Origin: an uncultured cyanobacterium
GTDB lineage: Bacteria > Cyanobacteriota > Cyanobacteriia > CACIAM-69d
Direction of reading: 5' to 3'
Assembly (NCBI GenBank): GCA_937894105.1
Contig: CALCTI010000615.1
Coordinates: 1 to 16,199, forward strand
DNA: 16,199 nt
The first letter of the stretch is position 1, and each line of letters begins with the position of its first letter. Below, piece by piece: positions 1-6,341 of this stretch. The notes beneath the pieces are model-generated. The model was not told the origin of the DNA. It saw only the letters and a program-made list of their open reading frames with translations, and ran no database searches. The position numbers and the translations under genes were made by a program.

Positions 1-864
1 GGGCGCACCGGACGGGCGGAGGTTTTTGGTCCGGAGGAGGTGACCATGCTGGTTTAGGCTGAGGCGAAGCGCGGGTGGGATGTGGCTAAGGGGGCGATCG
101 CCGCGGGGCTGTATTCGGTGGTGGTGCTGGACGAGCTGAATCCGGTGTTGGATTTGGGGTTGCTATCCCCGAAAGATGTGGTTAAAACCTTGGGTGCTAA
201 GCCGGAGGAGCTGGAAATTATTGTGACCGGGCGAGGGGCTCCAGCGGAGATTTTGGAGATTGCCGATTTACATTCGGAAATGCGTCCGCGCCAGCGTACG
301 GATGGGGGGACGATCACCGGTATTGAGGTGTATACGGGAGCGGGGAAAGGCAAGTCCACCAGTGCCCTGGGCAAGGCGCTCCAGGCTATCGGGCGGGGGA
401 TCAATTTGGACCGGTCCCATCGGGTGTTGATTTTGCAGTGGTTGAAGGGGGGCGCGGGCTATACGGAGGATGCGGCGATCGCGGCGTTGCACCAGAGTTA
501 TCCGGACCTGGTGGATCACCAGCGCTGCGGGCGCGATGCCATTGTGTGGCGCGGCCAGCAGGAGCCGCTAGATTTTATTGAGGCGGAGCGGGGCTGGGAA
601 ATTGCCCGGGCGGCGATCGCTTCGGGGCTGTATAAAACCATTATTTTAGATGAGCTAAATCCGGCGGTGGATTTGGAGCTATTGGACGGAGAGGCGATCG
701 CCCGCGACCTGAAGCGCAAGCCGAAAGATACGGAAATTATCATCACCGGGCGCTGCTTAAATGACCCAGCGTATTTTGATTTAGCCAGTATTCATTCGGA
801 AATGGTATGTCACAAACATTACGCTGAAAAAGGGGTGGACTTAAAGCGCGGCGTTGATTTTTAG
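1..864 (+). pseudogene. cobO: Tandem CobO/BtuR-type corrinoid adenosyltransferase, 5'-partial, with an in-frame TAG
   Basis: The frame runs in from beyond the window edge. It shows the C-terminal half of one CobA/CobO/BtuR domain (about codons 1-100), followed by a complete second domain. The second domain has the P-loop TGAGKGKST at 334-360 and the family motif DELNPA/V, which occurs in both domains (DELNPVLDL and DELNPAVDL). The ending MVCHKHYAEKGVDLKRGVDF matches the normal C-terminus of cyanobacterial members as I recall them. The family transfers adenosyl from ATP to cob(I)alamin or cobyrinate diamide in the cytoplasm. A TAG at 55-57 interrupts the first domain just before EAKRGWDVAKGAI, where domain 2 reads FIEAERGWEIARAAI. 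Nothing else is damaged: there is no frameshift and both domains remain recognisable. The gene may be a recent pseudogene, a read-through gene, or contain a sequence error. An intact downstream product could in principle start at GTG 82, but that would lack most of domain 1. Confidence 0.75.
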
Positions 865-865
865 G

Positions 866-906
866 GGGTGACTTTTAGAGGGTGGCTTTGGGAGGTGATC
901 TTGAGG
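866..906. repeat. Degenerate 14-bp tandem repeat, 3 units
   Basis: Three adjacent units directly after the cobO-like stop codon: GGGTGACTTTTAGA (866-879), GGGTGGCTTTGGGA (880-893) and GGTGATCTTGAGG (894-906). The agreement is imperfect but in register. No coding or known regulatory role is visible. Confidence 0.55.
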
Positions 907-923
907 CGTGGATGAAAACAACG

Positions 924-975
924 TTGGTCAGAAATATTGGTCAGAAATATCGGTTAGAAACGTTGATCAGAATCG
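924..975. repeat. 13-bp tandem repeat, 4 units
   Basis: TTGGTCAGAAATA occurs twice without change (924-936, 937-949). It is followed by TCGGTTAGAAACG (950-962) and TTGATCAGAATCG (963-975). The units are contiguous with no spacers, so this is a short tandem array and not a CRISPR. A 9-bp inverted repeat, ATCTTGAGG (898-906) and CCTCAAGAT (977-985), flanks it, and a T6 run follows at 989-994. Confidence 0.85.
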
Positions 976-1066
976 ACCTCAAGATGGATTTTTTGCGGCG
1001 CTGACAATACAACACTGACTTTGAAGGTTAAAGCCTTTGTACGGCAGGGTAGAGGGGGCGAACCAT

Positions 1067-1397
1067 GTGGGAATTGCATCGATTAATCCCGCAACGGGAA
1101 AGGTGGCGCAACGGTTTGATCTTTTGGATGCGATCGCTGTGGAAGACCGCATTCGTCGATCCCACCAGGCGTTCCTAAGCTATCGCCCCGTCAGGAGGCA
1201 GCGCCTGGACCAACGACGACAGCGAAGCCGAACGCGCCATCAAAGAAATTGAAGCGGGGGCAGTATTTATCAATGGTTGGGTTAGCTCAGATCCGCGACT
1301 GCCCTTTGGTGGCATTGGATTGTCTGGCTACGGTCGAGAGCTTAGCGCCCAAGGAATTCGCGCTTTTGTTAACACCAAAACAGTGTGGCGACGCTGA
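1067..1397 (+). pseudogene. gabD: Remnant of succinate-semialdehyde dehydrogenase, internally deleted and frame-shifted
   Basis: The 5' piece, from GTG 1067, reads GIASINPATGKVAQRFDLLD...RIRRSHQAFLSYR and matches the N-terminus of NAD(P)-dependent succinate-semialdehyde dehydrogenases. At about 1187-1194 it jumps, in another frame, to the C-terminal part: GGSAWTNDDSEAERAIKEIEAGAVFING...DPRLPFGGIGLSGYGRELSAQGIRAFVNTKTVWRR, ending at TGA 1395-1397. SSADHs are usually about 455 residues, and here only ~105 codons remain. Roughly 1 kb is therefore missing, including the cofactor-binding region and the catalytic Glu and Cys. The enzyme would oxidise succinate semialdehyde to succinate. It lies just upstream of, and on the same strand as, a 2-oxoglutarate decarboxylase/acetolactate synthase-like gene, as in Synechococcus PCC 7002. 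The family call is firm. The exact substrate is inferred from the N- and C-terminal sequence and from the neighbour. Confidence 0.82.
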
Positions 1398-1427
1398 TAT
1401 GGCGATTGCTTAATGGTGTCCAAGTCT

Positions 1428-1455
1428 TGAAAGGCAAGTTTTGAAGGGCAAGTTT
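1428..1455. repeat. 14-bp tandem duplication
   Basis: TGAAAGGCAAGTTT (1428-1441) is followed directly by TGAAGGGCAAGTTT (1442-1455), with one mismatch. It lies in the 280-bp gap between the SSADH remnant and the ThDP enzyme gene. Confidence 0.75.
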
Positions 1456-1595
1456 CCAATTAGGGGCGGTCATCAATTAAATTTAAAGCTCAATGGCTGG
1501 GAGGAGTCCCTAATATTTTTACTTGAAAGGACTTATTCTTACCTCTGTTTAAGGCTTTTGGCGTTTAATTAATGACATGTCCAGCCACTTTCAAT

Positions 1596-1633
1596 AGTCT
1601 TTTTTAAAAGTCTTTTTTAAACAGTCTTTGAGG
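1596..1633. repeat. 13-bp tandem duplication plus a degenerate third unit
   Basis: AGTCTTTTTTAAA occurs at 1596-1608 and again, unchanged, at 1609-1621. After one extra C comes a partial copy, AGTCTTTGAGG (1623-1633). It ends about 45 bp before the ATG of the ThDP enzyme gene and so probably lies in its promoter or leader. Confidence 0.8.
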
Positions 1634-1677
1634 TTGTCTCTGTCTCGTTATTTTTTACCCTACTTTTACCCGAAATC

Positions 1678-3315
1678 ATGAACACTGCCGAACTGTTAGT
1701 TCAATGTTTAGAGCGGGAAGGGGTGCGCTACGTTTTTGGCGTTCCCGGTGAGGAAAATTTATTTTTATTGGAAGCCCTAGGGCGATCGTCCATTGAATTT
1801 ATTACCACTCGCCACGAACAGGGTGCCGCCTTTATGGCAGATGTGTACGGACGACTGACGGGGCAAGCGGGGGTGTGTTTGTCCACCTTGGGACCGGGGG
1901 CGACAAACCTCATGACCGGTGTTGCCGATGCCAATTAGGACGGTGCGCCCCTGGTGGCCATTACCGGGCAAGTGGGCACCGATCGAATGCACATTGAATC
2001 CCACCAATATTTAGATTTAGTGGCAATGTTTGCGCCTGTTACTAAATGGAATGCTCAAATTGTTCGCCCCACCAACACGCCCGAAATTATTCGCAAAGCC
2101 TTTAATAAAGCCCAGGCAGAATAGCCCGGTGCCGTGCATATTGATCTACCTGAAAATATTGCCGCAATGGAGGTGGAAGGTAAGCCCTTGGGACTAGGAA
2201 AACCTATTACAACCTACGCCTCTTTTTCTAAATTAAACGACGCAGCTGCCTTGATTTCTAAGTCCGAATACCCATTGATTTTGGCGGGTAATGGGGTGAT
2301 TCGAGACAATGCTAGCGATGCCCTTGTGGAATTTGCCACCCGTTTAAATATTCCTGTTGTTAATACATTTATGGGAAAAGGTGCGATTCCCTATACCCAT
2401 CCGTTGTCCCTGTGGACCACGGGACTGCAAAAGCGGGACGTGGCTAGCTGCTGTTTTGATCGGGCAGATTTAGTCATTGCGGTGGGCTATGACTTAGTGG
2501 AATATTCGCCGAAAAAATGGAATCCTGACGGTACAATCCCCATTGTTCACGTGAGTTTAATGGAGTCTGAAACGGACAGTAGCTATATTCCTGAAGTGGA
2601 TGTGGTGGGGAATATTGCTGATTCGTTGGTGGAAATTTTGCGCCGGGCCGATCGCCGAACCAAAAACGATGATTTTATTAGTGGGGTGCGATCGCGCCTG
2701 TTAGAAAACTACGAAAATTACGCCCAAGACGAAGGGTTCCCCATTAAGCCCCAAAAAATTATTTATGACGTGCGCCAGGTGATGGGGTCGGACGATATTG
2801 TCATTTCCGATGTGGGAGCCCATAAAATGTGGATTGCTCGCCATTACCATTGCGATCGCCCCAACACCTGTCTAATTTCCAACGGTTTTGCCGCCATGGG
2901 CATCGCCATTCCGGGAGCACTGGCGGCGAAATTGGTCTATCCCGACCGGCGCATTATTGCCATGACCGGCGACGGTGGATTTATGATGAACTGCCAGGAA
3001 TTGGAAACGGCGCTACGGGCAAAAACTCCTTTTGTCACCCTGGTTTTTAATGACGGCGGCTACGGATTAATTGAGTGGAAACAACAGGACCAGTTTCGGC
3101 GATCGCGATTTATTGAATTTGGCAATCCCGACTTTGTGAAATTTGCCGAAAGCATGGGCTTAAAGGGCTATCGAGTCAACAGCGCCGACGACTTATTGCC
3201 CACTTTAAAAGAGGCGTTTGAACAGGATGTGCCCACCGTTATTGATTGCCCCGTGGACTACCAAGAAAACCTACGCCTTTCTCAAAAATCTGGCGAGTTA
3301 GAGTGCGCAACCTAG
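1678..3315 (+). pseudogene. ThDP enzyme of the acetolactate synthase family (probable 2-oxoglutarate decarboxylase), two in-frame TAG codons
   Basis: One reading frame of 546 codons starts at ATG 1678 (MNTAELLVQCLEREGVRYVF) and stops at TAG 3313. This is the usual length for the ALS family. Intact features are the catalytic Glu47 in TTRHEQGAAFMADVYGRL, the LGPGATNLMTGVADAN segment, DRMHIESHQYLDLVAMFAPVTKW, and the ThDP/Mg site GDG (431-433) with N458 in NDGGYGLIEW. The frame is broken only by TAG at codon 87 (1936-1938, between VADAN and DGAPLVAITGQ) and codon 149 (2122-2124, between KAQAE and PGAVHIDLP). There is no frameshift. By memory of the family these positions are usually Leu and Lys. 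Acetolactate synthases condense pyruvate, but members next to SSADH in cyanobacteria decarboxylate 2-oxoglutarate to succinic semialdehyde, and the SSADH remnant upstream supports that role. The gene is likely a recent pseudogene. Read-through is possible but unproven. Confidence 0.82.
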
Positions 3316-3374
3316 GGCGACACGATGCACGATCATGGCGAACTGAAGCGGAGTAATTGAAGCTAAAGCGCCAG

Positions 3375-3400
3375 AAAAAACAAGATAAAAAAACAAGATG
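3375..3400. repeat. 13-bp tandem duplication, A-rich
   Basis: AAAAAACAAGATA (3375-3387) is followed by AAAAAACAAGATG (3388-3400), differing only in the last base. It sits between the convergent ThDP enzyme gene and glnA, beside the glnA terminator. Confidence 0.75.
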
Positions 3401-3435
3401 AAAAATAGGCTGCGATCGGTGAGGATCGCAGCCTA
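3401..3435 (-). terminator. Rho-independent terminator of glnA
   Basis: A perfect 12-bp stem is formed by 3406-3417 (TAGGCTGCGATC) and 3424-3435, with a 6-nt loop. On the minus strand it is followed by a run of five T (complement of 3401-3405). It lies about 95 nt beyond the glnA stop codon. The stem contains an incomplete HIP1-like GCGATC. On the plus strand no T-run follows, so it is mainly a glnA terminator. Confidence 0.85.
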
Positions 3436-3531
3436 AAACTCAGTGAAGTCAGTATCTATCCAGAGAAACTTATTTAGGGCACTTGCTCAAAAGCAGAATG
3501 CTACCACCTTGAAGCAAGCCCCTAAAATTTC

Positions 3532-4953
3532 CTACGCATCGTAGTACAACACGTACTCGAAGGGATGGGGACGTAAACGAAGGGGATCAACCTCGTTCTC
3601 CAGCTTGTACGCAATGTAGTTCTCGATAAAGTCCTCAGTAAAAGCACCAGACGCGGTCAAGAACTCATTGTCTTCCTTCAGCGCATTCAACGCCCCTTCC
3701 AGAGACCCAGGGGTGGAACGCAACTTGCCCAGCTCTTCAGGGCTCAGCTCGTAAATGTCCACATCCAAAGAATCGCCGGGGTCAGTCTGGTTCTTAATAC
3801 CGTCTAGACCCGCCAGCATAATCGCGGAGAACGCCAAATAAGGGTTCGCGGTGGCGTCGGGACAACGGAACTCCATCCGCTTCGCTTTAGGATTGCTGCC
3901 CGTTAGGGGAATCCGCAAGGACGCAGAGCGGTTACCCTCGGAATAAGCCAAGGTTACAGGAGCCTCGAAGCCAGGTACCAAGCGCTTGTAGGAGTTTACG
4001 GAGGGGTTGGTAAAAGCCAACACTGCGGGGGCGTGCTTCAGCAAACCACCGATAAAGTGCAGCGCCATTGGGCTCAAGTCGGCGTAGTTGTCACCGAAGA
4101 ACAAAGGCTCGCCACCTTTCCACAGGGAAATGTGGGTGTGCATCCCGGATCCATTGTCGTTAAAGACTGGCTTGGGCATAAAGGTTGCGGTCTTGCCATA
4201 CTTCTTGGCAACGTTCTTCACCACATACTTGTAGATTTGAACGTTGTCAGCAGCGGTGATTAGCTCAGCGAAGCGCATACCCAACTCACACTGACCCGCG
4301 GTTGCCACTTCGTGGTGATGCTTTTCAATGGGAACACCGCACTTACCCATGGTCAGCAACATTTCTGTACGAATGTCCTGAAGGGTGTCAGAGGGCCCCA
4401 CGGGAAAGTAACCGCGCTTGTAGCCAATCTTGTGACCTAGGTTTCCGCCTGCTTCGTCACGGGTGGAGTTCCAGATGGCTTCAACAGAGTCCACTTCGTA
4501 GTAGCCCGAGGACTCATCTTGACCGTACTTGACGTCGTCGAATACGAAAAATTCTGGCTCGGGACCACAGAAGGCGGTGTCACCAATGCCGGACTCTTTT
4601 AAATACGCCAGGGCTTTGGCGGCGATGGAACGGGGATCGCGATCATAGAACTCACCGGTACGGGGCTCTTTGATGCTGCAGATCATGCTGAGGGTGGGCG
4701 TCTCCATAAAGGGATCGATCCACGCCGTATTGGGGTCGGGCACCATAGCCATGTCGGAGGCTTGGATACCTTTCCATCCGCGAATACTGGAGCCATCGAA
4801 GGCTGCCCCGTCGGTAAATACATCCTCGTCAATCAGGCTTTTGTGGAAAGAGCAATGCTGCCACATGCCGAATAGGTCGACGAATTTTAGGTCGATGATT
4901 TCAATGCCTTCGCTTTCGATCATCTGCAAGATATCTTGCGCAGTCTTAGCCAT
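3532..4953 (-). CDS. glnA: Glutamine synthetase type I
   Basis: A 473-residue GSI, full length from MAKTAQDILQMIESEGIEII to FEYVLYYDA. It makes glutamine from glutamate, ammonia and ATP as a cytosolic dodecamer, the entry point of ammonium in cyanobacteria. Visible signatures are FDGSSIRGWKGIQASDM near the N-terminus, the metal/glutamate-binding PEPEFFVFD, the ATP-region motif NDNGSGMHTHISLW, and GNRSASLRIP. Tyr401 in DIYELSPEE corresponds to the adenylylation site of enterobacterial GSI. Cyanobacteria normally control GS through small inactivating proteins instead; no gif-like gene is seen here. ATG 4951-4953 is supported by AAGGAG (complement of 4960-4965), 6 nt upstream. Transcription probably comes from an NtcA-type promoter at 5135-5176 and ends at the hairpin 3401-3435, giving a single-gene unit. 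The stop is TAG at the normal C-terminus, so TAG acts as a true stop in this genome. Confidence 0.98.
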   Translation of the reverse strand: MAKTAQDILQMIESEGIEIIDLKFVDLFGMWQHCSFHKSLIDEDVFTDGAAFDGSSIRGWKGIQASDMAMVPDPNTAWIDPFMETPTLSMICSIKEPRTGEFYDRDPRSIAAKALAYLKESGIGDTAFCGPEPEFFVFDDVKYGQDESSGYYEVDSVEAIWNSTRDEAGGNLGHKIGYKRGYFPVGPSDTLQDIRTEMLLTMGKCGVPIEKHHHEVATAGQCELGMRFAELITAADNVQIYKYVVKNVAKKYGKTATFMPKPVFNDNGSGMHTHISLWKGGEPLFFGDNYADLSPMALHFIGGLLKHAPAVLAFTNPSVNSYKRLVPGFEAPVTLAYSEGNRSASLRIPLTGSNPKAKRMEFRCPDATANPYLAFSAIMLAGLDGIKNQTDPGDSLDVDIYELSPEELGKLRSTPGSLEGALNALKEDNEFLTASGAFTEDFIENYIAYKLENEVDPLRLRPHPFEYVLYYDA

Positions 4954-5128
4954 AAATGACTCCTTGTCTATGTATCCAGTATTTATCTGTGGTACGGGTA
5001 CCGCTAGGTAGTGGATGCAGCAACTGGGGGAGTGAGGATGGGTTTGCCATGGTCGTCCCTAAGTCACTTCCCCGCTCCAGGTGGCGGTTGTCCCTAAAAA
5101 TGGGAGGAAGCCGCTACGCCTAACAATC
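4954..5128 (-). promoter_or_regulatory. glnA 5' leader with hairpin
   Basis: If transcription starts 6-7 nt after the -10 box at 5135-5140, glnA carries a leader of roughly 175 nt. Near its 5' end a hairpin is possible. The outer stem is 5081-5087 with 5111-5117 (7 bp, one G-U), and the inner stem is TCCC/GGGA (5091-5094, 5102-5105). GGTYGTCCCTAA occurs twice on the plus strand (5051-5062, 5086-5097). I do not find the conserved core of the cyanobacterial glutamine riboswitch, so no riboswitch is claimed. The leader ends with the AAGGAG ribosome-binding site. Confidence 0.45.
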
Positions 5129-5134
5129 TGATTT

Positions 5135-5176
5135 ATCCTATGGATGGCAGTTACGGGCGTTTGTATCTAGAGATAC
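5135..5176 (-). promoter_or_regulatory. NtcA-activated class II promoter of glnA
   Basis: GTATCTAGAGATAC at 5163-5176 fits the NtcA consensus GTA-N8-TAC exactly. On the minus strand, 22 nt after its TAC, stands TAGGAT (complement of 5135-5140), which fits the -10 form TAN3T. NtcA box, 22-24 nt, then TAN3T is the classical arrangement of nitrogen-controlled cyanobacterial promoters, and glnA is a classic NtcA target. The box is nearly palindromic. The plus-strand direction has no TAN3T at the right distance, so divergent use is not supported. Confidence 0.88.
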
Positions 5177-5210
5177 TAAAAATTCACCGTGATGAATTCC
5201 TTGCAATGTC

Positions 5211-5356
5211 AGGGTGGTGGACTGTTGAGGGTTGCCGTCGGGCGTGGGCTGAAGATGTGAGCCGTGAACCCAAAGTCCACGCCCAAAATCCACTGCCCTA
5301 AAGTAGTGAAGCTGGGGCTGGGATTGGGAAAGATTGGGGCAATCCGAAATTTTTTT
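5211..5356 (+). ncRNA. Candidate structured RNA ending in a terminator-like hairpin
   Basis: Two competing folds are visible. Fold A pairs 5211-5221 with 5289-5299 (11 bp, two G-U) and GGGCGTGG 5240-5247 with CCACGCCC 5277-5284 (8 bp). Fold B nests GTGGACT 5217-5223 with AGTCCAC 5274-5280, GGGTT 5229-5233 with AACCC 5267-5271, and GGCT 5247-5250 with AGCC 5260-5263. Downstream, GGATTG (5321-5326) can pair with CAATCC (5340-5345), followed a few bases later by seven T (5350-5356). No protein frame fits and no known RNA family was recognised. It lies between the divergent glnA and apcF genes, so it could be a small RNA or part of a long apcF leader. The structure was judged by eye only. Confidence 0.35.
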
Positions 5357-5598
5357 AATGTGTTGCTACGCGGTTGGGAGAATTTAACGGGTGGTTCTGC
5401 CTAAGATTTCTTCGAAGTGCTGATATGGCTGGAGGTTGGGCGATCGCAAAAATGCCCGAGAAACATTAAGGAACACAACGATTGCCCTTGGAACAAACCT
5501 GTGCCCTGTGCAATTATTATGAGTGCGAAATCTCTGTCATTACTGTTTCTAAATCCATTGATTGGATGTCGTGATGATGTCACTGCACCCATGGTTAG

Positions 5599-5635
5599 AA
5601 ATTTCCTCGGGATTTCTTTAGAGATTTCTTTTTTT
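5599..5635. repeat. Degenerate ~12-bp tandem repeat upstream of apcF
   Basis: ATTTC recurs in register: AATTTCCTCG, then GATTTCTTT at 5611-5619 and again at 5623-5631, ending in a T7 run and the palindrome-like T7A6. It lies 30-60 bp before the apcF start and so probably falls in its leader. Confidence 0.45.
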
Positions 5636-5661
5636 AAAAAACCTGTTGGGAGAATAGCGAT

Positions 5662-6171
5662 ATGCGCGATGCCGTTACCAGCCTGATCAAAACCTACGAT
5701 ATTACCGGGCGCTACTTTGATCGGGACGCCATTGATACCCTGAAGGGCTATTTCGAGTCAGGGATGGACCGGGTAACGGTGGCAACGGTGCTGAATGCCA
5801 ATGCGGCGGCGTTGGTGAAGTCGGCGTCTTTGGCCCTGTTTGAAGAAGTGCCTGAGCTGTTGCGTCCCGGCGGTAATGCTTATACCACTCGCCGTTATGC
5901 GGCCTGTTTGCGGGATATGGATTATTACCTGCGCTATGCGTCCTATGCGATCGTGGCGGGCGATGCGGATATCTTGAACGAGCGGGTGCTGTACGGCTTG
6001 CGGGAAACTTACAATTCTTTGGGAGTGCCTATTGCGCCGACGGTGCGCGGTATCCAGATTATGAAAGAAATGGCGCGGGCAATGGTTGCCGAAGCTGGAG
6101 TGACCAACAATGTGGTGGTGGATGCGCCCTTTGACCATATGACTCGCGAACTTAGCGAAGTGGATATTTAA
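5662..6171 (+). CDS. apcF: Allophycocyanin beta-18 subunit of the phycobilisome core
   Basis: A 169-residue protein of the normal family length, beginning MRDAVTSLIKTYDITGRYFD. That start marks the beta-18 type (ApcF); ApcB begins MQDAIT. The fold is the globin-like phycobiliprotein alpha/beta domain. Cys82 in RYAACLRDMDYYLRYASYA is the phycocyanobilin attachment site, and Asn72 in PGGNAYTTRR is the Asn that is methylated in beta subunits. ApcF replaces one ApcB in the terminal-emitter trimer together with the core-membrane linker ApcE, passing energy towards photosystem II on the thylakoid surface. The ending FDHMTRELSEVDI is typical. The gene stands alone, which is usual for apcF, apart from the apcABC operon. 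GGGAG at 5648-5652, 9 nt before the ATG, is a reasonable ribosome-binding site. A strong hairpin terminator follows at 6252-6283. Confidence 0.96.
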   Translation: MRDAVTSLIKTYDITGRYFDRDAIDTLKGYFESGMDRVTVATVLNANAAALVKSASLALFEEVPELLRPGGNAYTTRRYAACLRDMDYYLRYASYAIVAGDADILNERVLYGLRETYNSLGVPIAPTVRGIQIMKEMARAMVAEAGVTNNVVVDAPFDHMTRELSEVDI

Positions 6172-6251
6172 GGCGAAGGGAATATCTAGAACATTAGCTG
6201 GGGAAAGGTAGGGTGCTTAGAACGTGCCCCTTTCAAGGTTGGTGAATGATG

Positions 6252-6290
6252 GGGGGCGGTTGCCGATTGGCGATCGCCCCCTTTCGGTTA
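6252..6290 (+). terminator. Rho-independent terminator of apcF
   Basis: A stem of 13 pairs joins 6252-6264 and 6269-6281 (two G-U pairs, GATT loop), with GGGGGCG/CGCCCCC at its base, and TTTCGGTTATT follows. The downstream arm contains a full HIP1 site (GGCGATCGCC). It lies about 80 nt after the apcF stop. On the minus strand no T-run follows, so it does not serve the convergent zinc-ribbon gene well. Confidence 0.75.
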
Positions 6291-6341
6291 TTAATTCACC
6301 TGATTCACCGCATCCCTGCCCTATTCGTTTGCTTAATTCAC

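Larger units (their letters stand above)
1398..1677. other. Intergenic region upstream of the ThDP enzyme gene
   Basis: No open frame with recognisable protein similarity. The region holds two short tandem duplications (1428-1455 and 1596-1633) and a distant 7-bp inverted repeat, TGGCTGG (about 1494-1500) with CCAGCCA (about 1581-1587). I see no convincing -35/-10 pair, NtcA site or terminator. Confidence 0.5.
4954..5661. other. Intergenic region between glnA and apcF (708 bp)
   Basis: Besides the glnA leader, NtcA promoter and possible structured RNA, this gap holds an inverted repeat AATTCA/TGAATT (5181-5186, 5193-5198) beside the NtcA box. A weak sigma70-like pair, TTGGAA (5488-5493) and AATTAT (5512-5517) with 18 bp between them, could serve apcF. 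A 12-bp repetitive T-rich stretch follows at 5599-5635. No protein-coding gene is supported. Confidence 0.5.

Noticed and set aside
924..975. CRISPR array
   Set aside because: The 13-bp units are directly adjacent with no spacers, and no cas gene is nearby.
1678..1938. Two separate genes, a short 86-residue protein and a 393-residue ALS-like protein
   Set aside because: They are in the same frame, join into one normal-length family member, and are separated only by TAG codons.
55..2124. Reassignment of TAG to an amino acid, such as pyrrolysine or glutamine, in this genome
   Set aside because: glnA ends with TAG exactly at the conserved family C-terminus, and the cobO-like gene also ends with TAG at its normal end. 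The residues expected at the three internal TAG sites seem to differ (for example Leu and Lys), and no suppressor tRNA is visible here.
4954..5128. Glutamine riboswitch in the glnA leader
   Set aside because: The conserved core of the glnA RNA motif could not be found in the minus-strand leader; only an ordinary hairpin is visible.
5211..5356. 6S RNA, SRP RNA or tmRNA
   Set aside because: The SRP RNA tetraloop core, the tmRNA tag/tRNA-like ends and the 6S central-bubble arrangement are not recognisable.
5417..5686. Open frame of 89 codons on the plus strand before apcF
   Set aside because: It overlaps the apcF start, has no recognisable similarity and runs through the T-rich leader.
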